Shown here: positions 8,982 to 15,540 of the stretch, piece by piece
How the letters are laid out: each line of letters starts with the position of its first letter
How positions within the stretch are numbered: the stretch's first letter is position 1
Assembly: GCA_013152945.1 (NCBI GenBank)
Contig: JAADFL010000182.1
Coordinates: 1-17,613 of the forward strand
Direction of reading: 5' to 3'
DNA from: Deltaproteobacteria bacterium
GTDB taxonomy: Bacteria > Myxococcota_A > JAADFL01
DNA length: 17,613 nt
Notes under the pieces: generated by a model
Told to the model about the DNA's origin: nothing
Databases searched by the model: none
Seen by the model: the letters and a program-made list of their open reading frames with translations, nothing else
Translations under genes and position numbers: made by a program

Positions 8982-9005
8982 TTGTGTAGACTGGTGTCTA
9001 CACAA
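8982..9005. promoter_or_regulatory. Palindromic site, copy 1 (possible operator)
   Basis: Perfect 10-bp inverted arms TTGTGTAGAC and GTCTACACAA with loop TGGT. It lies about 110 bases before the upstream-most kinase start. The 17 bases at 8986-9002 are the exact reverse complement of those at 9097-9113. A dyad of this size and spacing fits a dimeric regulator site, or one end of a small inverted element. Confidence 0.6.
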
Positions 9006-9096
9006 ATAACCGTGAACCAATCCGATTGAGCGAATTAATTATATAAAATTAATGTAAAAATTTTATTATTGAATACAAAAAACCTCATGACGTTCA

Positions 9097-9113
9097 TGTA
9101 GACACCAGTCTAC
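9097..9113. promoter_or_regulatory. Palindromic site, copy 2, inverted
   Basis: TGTAGACACCAGTCTAC is identical to the reverse complement of 8986-9002. Its internal arms GTAGAC and GTCTAC flank ACCA, the complement of the loop in copy 1. The two copies bracket 94 AT-rich bases. Confidence 0.6.
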
Positions 9114-9441
9114 TTAAATACAAGCAATTGGTATTAAAGCAATTATAATGATATAAAGTAAATATGATAATGTATATCAAGAACAGGCATTAAATAGGTG
9201 TAGACTAGAATCAGCATGCTGCCAAGGCGCGTATCGATGGACTTCCATAAAAAGTAAGGTTATCATAGGAAGTTAGAGGGTCATCAATTATGGCGTAATA
9301 TTTGCTTTCATTTTGGTACAGGTTTTAATCCCGGCTTGGCCGGGAGTGGTGGGTTATGAGAAAGGTAAACAATCACCAGGCGAATACGAGGCTATTGATT
9401 TATTGCCTTGCTGTCCAGGATTGGAAACAGGAGGCATGACA

Positions 9442-9918
9442 ATGGCTTCGTGGAAGGTAATGGGCCGAGATGGACCCCAGGATTTGGACTCTCTTCTGGC
9501 AAGGGGGGCTTCACTGGATGAACGCGTGACGCCCTTCAGGATTCTGGTTGCAGATGGTGATAAAATAAGGGCAAGGATGACTCGGGGCGCTGTGAGCAAC
9601 ATGGGCTTTATCGTGGATGTTTCCAATACCAGTATTGATGCGGAAAAGTTGCTCAAGATGTATAGGTACGATCTGGTCCTGGCCGATGCATTCTTGCCTG
9701 ATATGGGAGGATTGTCGTTTCTGGCAGAGGTAAGGATGCGGCAACCCGGAGTGCCTGTGGTAATAACTTCCGGAGATTTCCCGGTCGAACTTGCTTCAAG
9801 GGTTTCGAGGTTTGGGGCTGCTGACATGTTGAAAACTCCTTTCGACCGAAGTGAATTGGAAATGGTATTGAACAGAGCCCTTGGATTGTCGCCGATAAAG
9901 GATGACGAAGAGTTTTGA
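9442..9918 (+). CDS. Stand-alone response-regulator receiver protein, atypical active site
   Basis: 158 residues from the ATG at 9442, chosen because AGGAGG (9429-9434) lies 7 bases upstream; the frame is open back to 9313, where nothing conserved is seen. Residues about 31-148 form a CheY-like receiver: FRILVADGDK, the phospho-acceptor Asp82 in YDLVLADAFLPDMGG, VVITSGD, and MLKTPFD near the end. There is no DNA-binding or enzymatic output domain, so it would act by protein contact. Two oddities appear. The acidic pocket reads DGD (Asp38, Gly39, Asp40) instead of DD. The Lys-Pro pair reads KTP, so the Lys is shifted by one position. Phosphorylation may therefore be weak or absent. It is divergent from the kinase gene; no histidine kinase is in the window. 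Confidence 0.88.
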   Translation: MASWKVMGRDGPQDLDSLLARGASLDERVTPFRILVADGDKIRARMTRGAVSNMGFIVDVSNTSIDAEKLLKMYRYDLVLADAFLPDMGGLSFLAEVRMRQPGVPVVITSGDFPVELASRVSRFGAADMLKTPFDRSELEMVLNRALGLSPIKDDEEF

Positions 9919-9924
9919 TTTTAG

Positions 9925-9979
9925 CCCCCCAGCCTCCCTACCCCCCCAGCTCAGCTCAGCTTCCCCAGCTTCCCTACCC
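9925..9979. repeat. C-rich degenerate repeat tract
   Basis: Two diverged units of the form CCCCAGC(C/T)TCCCTACCC flank a short CAGCT-rich stretch. The tract begins 7 bases after the receiver stop. The - strand has several GGG runs and could fold as a G-quadruplex. It belongs to the same general kind of intergenic tract as 271-382, but the unit sequence differs. Confidence 0.6.
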
Positions 9980-10265
9980 AGGTTGATTTTCAAGGCATCA
10001 AAAACTTGCTGTCATTTCATGAAGTTTCGCATCAGCGAAAAATACCATAGCGTGCAAACACCGGTCACTCTCACCATGCTCAATATATATGATACAAAAA
10101 TCTTTATATTGGATTCGCGTACCAGAGCCAAATTTATCACTTGAAATTGCCCCCAAAATACCAGCCTGGCACCTCCCGACACTCATATCGTGCACAGTCC
10201 AGTTTTTCCCATCCTTATATCCTATTGATATCACGCTAATATCCGGCCCCCGGAAAATCAACCAC

Positions 10266-10315
10266 GGAGGGGACGGCAGAGGGGACGGCAGGGACGGGAC
10301 GGGGCGGAGGGGACG
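10266..10315. repeat. G-rich repeat tract (GGGGACGGCAG units)
   Basis: Repeated GGGACGG-type units, including two GGGGACGGCAG copies, with six or more G-runs of three to four on the + strand. It ends 70 bases before the transporter start, probably in the mRNA leader, where a G-quadruplex could affect expression. The GGGGAC core resembles the reverse complement of the array at 271-382. Confidence 0.65.
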
Positions 10316-10385
10316 TGGCACAATTGCTGAATCAATTCTTGACTATGACTCTGACTCGGATGTATGTGCCAAGAAAGGTGAACAT

Positions 10386-11798
10386 TTGAAATCGAAATTT
10401 CTAGGATTGTTGCTTGGGCCGCTGGCCTTTGCAGCCTTGGCAAGTTGGCCCGGTCCTGTGGATTTACCTGTGCAAGCCCGAATGACAGGCGCGGTTGCAC
10501 TGTGGATGGTGGTTTGGTGGATTTTCGAGGCCATTCCCATCCCGGCCACCTCATTACTTCCTTTGGTCTTGTTCCCGGTTTTCGGAATCATGAACATCGG
10601 TAAGACTTCGATCCAGTACGCGGACAAGAATGTTTTCCTGTTCATGGGCGGTTTCATGATGGCGCTTGGCATGGAGAAGTGGGGTTTGCATCGCCGCATT
10701 GCCCTCCGCACAATACAAATATTGGGGACCGGCCAACGAAGGTTGGTTTTGGGCTTCATGCTGGCCAGCGCTTTCTTGTCCATGTGGATATCCAATACCG
10801 CTACAACCATGCTGATGTTGCCCGTGGCATTGGCCGTGATCGAACACTTTGAAAACAGGCGAGGATCAGATCGATTGGCAACAGTGCTGCTTTTGGGCGT
10901 GGCCTATGCTGCTTCGGTTGGCGGCATAGGGACATTGGTCGGCACTCCGCCAAACATAGTACTGGCTGGTACTGTCAAGAAACTCCTCCCGGGAACGCCG
11001 GAAATCGGCTTTGCCCAGTGGATGAAGATAGGTGTTCCACTGGTGATCGTTTTCCTCCCATTGATGTGGCTGGTGCTGACCAGAGTCATTGTAAAACTTC
11101 CGGCTGATAGAGAGAAAGTGGATTTAAGCGCTGAACTCGGTTCACTCGGCCCGATGTCGAGGGGGGAATGGTCCGTGCTCGTGGTTTTCGGACTGGTGGC
11201 TCTTGGTTGGATCTTGAGAAAACCTGTCCTGTCAAAGTTGGCGCCCGGTATATCGGATGCAGGCCTTGCCATGGCAGGGGCGTTGGTGCTTTTCATCATA
11301 CCTGCTGATAAACAGTTCAAGGAATTCATATTGGATTGGAAACAGGCGAGCCATCTTCCCTGGGGAGTGCTCATACTCTTCGGAGGTGGGTTCGCCTTGG
11401 CCGCAGCCATGCATCAAAGCGGGTTATCCGCATGGTTGGGCAACAAGTTGTCGGTTCTTAAGGGTATGCCGCTTCCCCTTACCGTGTTCATAGTAGCTGC
11501 TTTCATGGCAGCCCTTACCGAATTGACATCCAACACCGCAACCACCATGACCATGTTGCCTATTTTGGCTGCCGTTGCCCTTGGCACGGGCAAGAATCCA
11601 TTACTCTTAATGGTTCCTGCGACCATGGCTGCGTCGTGTGCCTTCATGCTGCCCGTGGCTACCCCTCCAAATGCAATTGTATTTGGAAGTGGAAAGATCA
11701 GGCTTGCGGAAATGTTCAAGATCGGATTGTGGATGGAGATCATGGGGGTGATATTGATCACATTGCTTGTCACCGTTGCCGGAAACGTTGTTTTCTAG
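10386..11798 (+). CDS. SLC13/DASS-family sodium-coupled anion symporter
   Basis: 470 residues from a TTG at 10386 preceded by AAAGGTGA, giving MKSKFLGLLLGPLAF, a typical start for the family; the length also matches. The frame is open upstream to 10089, but that stretch is repeat-rich and unlike the family. It is an integral membrane protein with about 11-12 hydrophobic segments. It carries the two family SNT motifs, ISNTATTMLMLP (Ser136-Thr138) and TSNTATTMTMLP (Ser382-Thr384), each matched by a Pro-Pro loop, GTLVGTPPN (182-190) and VATPPNA (424-430), which form the Na+ and substrate sites. Known members import dicarboxylates, citrate or sulfate with Na+; the substrate cannot be told from sequence alone. 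It appears to be a single gene and converges with the MopE-like gene 70 bases downstream. Confidence 0.92.
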   Translation: MKSKFLGLLLGPLAFAALASWPGPVDLPVQARMTGAVALWMVVWWIFEAIPIPATSLLPLVLFPVFGIMNIGKTSIQYADKNVFLFMGGFMMALGMEKWGLHRRIALRTIQILGTGQRRLVLGFMLASAFLSMWISNTATTMLMLPVALAVIEHFENRRGSDRLATVLLLGVAYAASVGGIGTLVGTPPNIVLAGTVKKLLPGTPEIGFAQWMKIGVPLVIVFLPLMWLVLTRVIVKLPADREKVDLSAELGSLGPMSRGEWSVLVVFGLVALGWILRKPVLSKLAPGISDAGLAMAGALVLFIIPADKQFKEFILDWKQASHLPWGVLILFGGGFALAAAMHQSGLSAWLGNKLSVLKGMPLPLTVFIVAAFMAALTELTSNTATTMTMLPILAAVALGTGKNPLLLMVPATMAASCAFMLPVATPPNAIVFGSGKIRLAEMFKIGLWMEIMGVILITLLVTVAGNVVF

Positions 11799-11868
11799 AG
11801 TCGGCTCCGGCCTTCTTCAACTGTAGGATGAGCTGATTTCAATGAGCAGGTTCTTCAATTTTTATATT

Positions 11869-14619
11869 CTATTTGTATCCCGGTCCCAAGGCATTGATAT
11901 AGAAACTCTGAACAAAGTATCCGCCTTCCTTGTCTGTTTCGCGGTACACGAATGGCGTGAACTCGTAATAGTAATTGAAGTACTCGTCGATACCGGTGTC
12001 CGGCAGATCGAACAAGGGGCCGACAGTGCCGTCGAACTTGGTTTCCCGGCCTGCAACGATGGTGTGTGCAGATTCGCCCTCGATTCCGACCGATGCGCCA
12101 AAGGTGGCCGGTCCGACTTTCAATTCGGCCTCGGCATCTATGCCTATGGATAGAGACTCTTCGTGCGTGACTTCTTCACCGAGCACGTACTCCCAATCGA
12201 CCACGGCATAGTCGGAAACAGTGACCTTGAGAGGATCTGGGGTGACAAAGTCTTCCTCGGCAACAGGGTCGCCGCGCAAGTCGACAGGGCTTTGGGGGTA
12301 AGAAGACGGATCGCCCGGATCAATATTAATGGAAATGGGCTTTACACCGAGCATCTCGGCATTGTCGTTGTACCGTGCCACATCCCATGCCACGTCACCG
12401 ATGTACACCGGTACATTGATTGCCACATTTTCGTCCTGCGCATTGCCCTTCAGTATTTTCGAAGGATCCCAGAGGCGGTACAGGTAGCTGTCGTAGCAGG
12501 TCCAGGAGAATACCACGCCGCCCTTGGAAAGATAACCGGGGTAAGCCTGCATGAGGCTGTAGCTTAAGCTTTTCTTGTAGGTAATGAAATCAGCCACGCG
12601 TTGGCTTACGGCACGGCTCACCTTTGTCTTTACGCCTGCCTCGAACAATCCTGGGATTTCGCCGTTCAAGCCGTAGCTGACATCCGAGTGCAGGGTGACT
12701 GTTTCATCGTATAAATCCTCGCCATGCGCCGTGCTTCGTCCAAACCCAACCGTGGTGGGCCAATCAGTGTTGATACCCTGGTATGCCGGTGTGAATACAA
12801 GCACCACCGCAGGCACCACAGCGCCTTTTGTGGGGTACGGCCCGGACTTGAGTTCCAGGTACGGGGTGTCGCCGTCCAGGTCTGCGGCGGTCACGAATTT
12901 TGCATCATCGCTCCTGGAAAGTTCCAACTGTTCGAGTGTGCAGAGATCGCCGTTACATGGTGTGAGCACTTCGATCTTGCCGCTCTTGTCGAGTAATGCC
13001 AGGCGGTCCCGGCCTTCATGTACAGGATCGTACATCGTCATGTCACGGACACCATCCGGCGTGGTGAAACTTTTCACGATTGGATAGAAACCTCCGGGTT
13101 TGTAACCATATACCTGGATCGAATCACGGGAGAAGAGGCCGCCCTCAACTCCTATTGCTATGTCGACACCGCCTTTATCGTCCAGGTTCCCTGCCGCAAG
13201 CACCATGCCGTTAACATCGAGTGACAGTGTGTTGGTTACGTGCGCCTTGCCCTGGGCATCCATGTCCAGGATGGCGATTCTGTCCCCGTCGTGCCCATGA
13301 TACAATACAGCCAGTTCTTCCAGTGTGTCCATGTCGAAGTCCGCGGCAGTAATGGACTTGACTTTTTCCACGTCATCGAGTGACGCGTCGATGTTCCAGC
13401 AATATGCGTCTTTTGAAAGATCGACTCCCATTATCGATCCATCCTGACGCAGCACGAACAATTGATCGTCGCCGTCGCCGTCCCAATCCGCTGCAACCAT
13501 GCCCACTGCTTGTGAATCACCTGGAATTCCGTATAAGCCCTGGATCTGATCGTCCGGTGCGGGCGGAACTACGTCCACCACTCCGCCGAATCCATCCTGA
13601 TTTAGAAGCACGACCGCAGATTCCTGAGAATTCCCCCGGCCGGGATCGAAGGAAGCAAGATCTATCGCATCGATTTTGTCGGTTGAGCCCGAGCCCAGGT
13701 AGTCGGCACCTGTCTGGCCGTAATAGTCAATGTAAAGTGCGTCGGACTGGGTGTCTGTCACAGCTAGTTCCTGGTCACGGATTAGTTTGAGCTTTTTCCC
13801 GACAGGGGGAGGCGCAAAATCGGTGCGGGAAGGACAGGTGTTGATTGCACAGCCCTTCGAACATTTCAATACGAGTTGGTATCCTCCGGCTGTATGGCTC
13901 CGGTTGTAGATTACGATGCGATAGCGTCCCATTTTAGGGATTGCGATATTATCGAGTTCCAGGCGTCCCGAGCCCGGATCTTCCGCACTTATCAATTCGT
14001 CGCCCCAATCACCGCCGGCGGCTGGGCCTTGGAGGGCAAGGCCGGCTTTTAAGCCATTGGTCGTTATCAGTAGGACCGTTACCTCGGTGCTGTTGTACCC
14101 GGTAAAACCGTACCCGTGACCGGCCGAGTCGCCTTTCATGTCGGCATATATGCTTTGGCCCAACGCAATATCACCAATCATTTCTATTTCATCGCTCTTG
14201 CATGCGAGATCCTTGCCGTCACAATCCTGGTCGACGAAGTCACCGCAGATTTCCGTTGCGCCGGGGTGAATGTCCGCCCTTGTGTCGTCACAATCATCGC
14301 CGCCACAGGCAAAATCCTTGTGGCCGTCCGAGTCATTGTCCGGGCAACTACATGCGAGATCCTTGTTGTCACAATCCTGGTCGATGAAGTCACCGCAGAT
14401 TTCCATTGCGCCGGGGTGAATGTCCGCCCTTGTGTCGTCACAATCGTCACCGCCGCAGCTTGCGGCCCTGTATCCGTCGTGGTCTCCATCGGTACAGTTA
14501 TCGGGTGTAGGAGTGTCGCAACCTCCTATTGTCCAAAGCAAGGACATAACCAGTGATGCGACTATAAATCGTTTGTGTACGCACCCGTTTTTCTCTCCAT
14601 GGTCATTCGAAAATTTCAT
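11869..14619 (-). CDS. Large lipoprotein with MopE-like metal-binding and FG-GAP/VCBS repeats
   Basis: 916 residues from the ATG at 14619, which has GGAGG 12 bases upstream; the frame extends to a TTG at 14661 without a better site. It has a lipoprotein signal with lipobox TIGGC (Cys34). Residues 42-140 carry two MopE-like putative metal-binding repeats (DxDxDG..., CGGDDCDD, IHPGAxEICGD, DQDCD). Residues about 145-254 look like a PPC-type beta-sandwich. About 315-610 are FG-GAP/VCBS propeller-like repeats (AADWDGDGDDQLFV, AADFDMDTLEEL, AGNLDDKGGVDIAI, AADLDGD). The last 300 residues match no family I recognise; they contain two alternating Ser/Thr-Gly-rich beta stretches (about 639-673 and 808-866). 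It is probably cell-surface anchored and may bind a ligand or another cell. It is the last gene of a three-gene - strand cluster. Confidence 0.85.
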   Translation of the reverse strand: MKFSNDHGEKNGCVHKRFIVASLVMSLLWTIGGCDTPTPDNCTDGDHDGYRAASCGGDDCDDTRADIHPGAMEICGDFIDQDCDNKDLACSCPDNDSDGHKDFACGGDDCDDTRADIHPGATEICGDFVDQDCDGKDLACKSDEIEMIGDIALGQSIYADMKGDSAGHGYGFTGYNSTEVTVLLITTNGLKAGLALQGPAAGGDWGDELISAEDPGSGRLELDNIAIPKMGRYRIVIYNRSHTAGGYQLVLKCSKGCAINTCPSRTDFAPPPVGKKLKLIRDQELAVTDTQSDALYIDYYGQTGADYLGSGSTDKIDAIDLASFDPGRGNSQESAVVLLNQDGFGGVVDVVPPAPDDQIQGLYGIPGDSQAVGMVAADWDGDGDDQLFVLRQDGSIMGVDLSKDAYCWNIDASLDDVEKVKSITAADFDMDTLEELAVLYHGHDGDRIAILDMDAQGKAHVTNTLSLDVNGMVLAAGNLDDKGGVDIAIGVEGGLFSRDSIQVYGYKPGGFYPIVKSFTTPDGVRDMTMYDPVHEGRDRLALLDKSGKIEVLTPCNGDLCTLEQLELSRSDDAKFVTAADLDGDTPYLELKSGPYPTKGAVVPAVVLVFTPAYQGINTDWPTTVGFGRSTAHGEDLYDETVTLHSDVSYGLNGEIPGLFEAGVKTKVSRAVSQRVADFITYKKSLSYSLMQAYPGYLSKGGVVFSWTCYDSYLYRLWDPSKILKGNAQDENVAINVPVYIGDVAWDVARYNDNAEMLGVKPISINIDPGDPSSYPQSPVDLRGDPVAEEDFVTPDPLKVTVSDYAVVDWEYVLGEEVTHEESLSIGIDAEAELKVGPATFGASVGIEGESAHTIVAGRETKFDGTVGPLFDLPDTGIDEYFNYYYEFTPFVYRETDKEGGYFVQSFYINALGPGYK
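14201..14456 (-). repeat. Duplicated MopE-motif units, 150-bp period
   Basis: About 105 bases beginning at 14201 recur at 14351 with only a few mismatches, a 50-codon period. They encode the ADIHPGA(T/M)EICGDF part of the two metal-binding repeats. The DNA identity is higher than protein constraint alone would require, suggesting recent duplication or conversion. Confidence 0.8.
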
Positions 14620-14663
14620 TGTTACGAGACCCCTCCATGTACCTTTTAACATACCAGTCAAGC

Positions 14664-14912
14664 TTAATCCTGGAACAGCGTACTTGCAATACTCCTGGTT
14701 GTATCATGAAATTCTAGTTGAGAATCGGTTTCTGTTTCCCGTTCTGAATCAAAGCCGGTTTCTGTTGATTCATTTGGCAGATCCGGCCGGCCGGTATCGT
14801 CTACATCTTCTTTGTCACTCCTGCCGGTGGATGAACAAGATGCAATGTTAAAGTAAGATGTGATGAAGAAACCTGGAAGTATGGCTTTGTAAAAATTAGA
14901 GAAAGATTTCAT
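14664..14912 (-). CDS. Small putative lipoprotein
   Basis: 82 residues from the ATG at 14912, with AGGT about 10 bases upstream. A short N-terminal hydrophobic segment ends in a lipobox-like NIASC (Cys26), followed by a Ser/Thr/Asp/Glu-rich, probably disordered tail. No family is recognised. It sits 25 bases after the zinc-ribbon gene and 44 bases before the large lipoprotein gene, all on the same strand. It could be a genuine small lipoprotein or a decayed remnant of a larger one, since its tail resembles the linker that usually follows a lipobox. Confidence 0.5.
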   Translation of the reverse strand: MKSFSNFYKAILPGFFITSYFNIASCSSTGRSDKEDVDDTGRPDLPNESTETGFDSERETETDSQLEFHDTTRSIASTLFQD

Positions 14913-14937
14913 GAAACATTATACCTGGCTGGTCCGG

Positions 14938-15261
14938 TTATGAATCCTGGTCTTTTTTTGTGCGTCCAGCCTTACGTTCCTTGAGAAGTTCGTGGTGGTA
15001 CGAGCCTTCCCGTAGCATGACGCCACCGCACTTGGGACACCGTAATTCGCGGCACGGCGTTCCAGGTCCGTGAGAAACTTTGTGGCCGCATTTGGAACAT
15101 ATGCAGAATCCACTGCTTCCCATGCCGCGGCCTCCACTGCCGCCCATACCGCGGCCTCCACCGCCGCCCATACCGCGGCCTCCACCACCCCCCATTCCCC
15201 CTCCGTCCCTTGCAGGTGCCTGCCAATAAATATGGCGCGATTTTGAAAATCCCTGGTTCAT
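14938..15261 (-). CDS. Gly-rich zinc-ribbon protein
   Basis: 107 residues from the ATG at 15261, with GGGAGGT six bases upstream. The frame continues to 15840, but that part is antisense to the peptidase gene and is rejected. Residues 20-50 are three 8-residue Gly-rich units (GGGGGRGM). Residues 53-82 carry a metal-binding ribbon: CICSKCGH, then TPC and CPKCGG, i.e. Cys55-x2-Cys58, Cys70, Cys75-x2-Cys78, probably binding zinc or iron. The C-terminus is charged. Small proteins of this layout, with CxxCG..H..G.PC....CPxCG, occur in many deltaproteobacteria as uncharacterised genes. It is the first gene of a - strand cluster and divergent from the S46 peptidase. Confidence 0.85.
   Translation of the reverse strand: MNQGFSKSRHIYWQAPARDGGGMGGGGGRGMGGGGGRGMGGSGGRGMGSSGFCICSKCGHKVSHGPGTPCRELRCPKCGGVMLREGSYHHELLKERKAGRTKKDQDS
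15121..15195 (-). repeat. 24-bp tandem repeat coding Gly-rich octapeptides
   Basis: Three units begin at 15121, 15145 and 15169 with CAT(G/A)CCGCGGCCTCCAC, followed by a partial fourth. They encode the GGGGGRGM-type octapeptide of the zinc-ribbon protein. Unit number is likely to vary by slippage. Confidence 0.85.
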
Positions 15262-15540
15262 ACATTCACCTCCCATGTCTTGTGCCCCCTTTTCAATAAA
15301 CAATAACACAATTGAGAATCCATTATCATAAATATATTCTTCAGAAATTTTTTCACCAAGCTTTGGTTTCTTTCTTGAAGGCGTTGTCGCCTCTCCAGAG
15401 GCAACGGCGGGGTGAGGCAATGACGCGTGCCTCGGACCCAAAAGGCTCGTTTCTATAATTTGTTGCACCGGTTTGATTTTGCGACTAAGCTTCATTCGCT
15501 CTTTTAAACCAAAGGTTATTTCCAGGAGGCAAGAGAAGAA
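15262..15540. promoter_or_regulatory. Divergent intergenic region between zinc-ribbon and S46 genes
   Basis: This 279-base region should contain both promoters. A hairpin, GCCTCT pairing with AGAGGC, lies at 15389-15402 and is flanked by imperfectly matched GTTG/CAAC-type bases. The S46 ribosome binding site AGGAGG is at 15524-15529 and that of the zinc-ribbon gene at 15268-15274. No clear promoter hexamers were placed. Confidence 0.45.

Larger units (their letters stand above)
8874..9441. promoter_or_regulatory. AT-rich divergent intergenic region with palindromic sites
   Basis: This 568-base region separates the kinase (-) and receiver (+) genes and must hold the promoters of both. Most of it is strongly AT-rich, especially about 9005-9090 and 9110-9200. 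It contains two inverted copies of a palindromic motif and a third half-site at 9198-9208 (GTGTAGACTAG), described separately. A direct repeat, ATGGCACA, lies at 8951-8958 and 8968-8975, 17 bases apart. The open frame beginning at 9313 is judged to start later, at 9442, because of an AGGAGG at 9429-9434. No sigma-70 hexamer pair was convincing enough to place. Confidence 0.5.
9919..10385. other. Non-coding region between receiver and transporter genes
   Basis: No gene is supported. The transporter frame stays open back to 10089, but that extension crosses a G-rich repeat and lacks conserved sequence, so it is considered non-coding leader. The stretch holds a C-rich tract right after the receiver stop, a small hairpin (TTTCGC at 10025-10030 pairing with GCGAAA at 10035-10040, no T-run after it), and a G-rich tract at 10266-10315. 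The transporter promoter must lie in this region, but no hexamer pair is clear. Confidence 0.5.

Noticed and set aside
8951-8990. Sigma-54 type promoter (TGGCAC elements)
   Set aside because: TGGCAC occurs twice, but no TTGC element sits at the required spacing on either strand.
9313-9441. N-terminal extension of the receiver protein from the ATG at 9313
   Set aside because: No ribosome binding site or conserved sequence; a strong AGGAGG is placed 7 bases before the ATG at 9442.
10089-10385. Upstream extension of the transporter reading frame
   Set aside because: The sequence crosses a G-rich repeat and is unlike DASS proteins; the TTG at 10386 gives the family-typical N-terminus and length.
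11842-14851. Many + strand frames of 60-146 codons opposite the large lipoprotein
   Set aside because: They are shadows of a - strand gene with clear lipobox, MopE and FG-GAP motifs; none has a recognisable domain.
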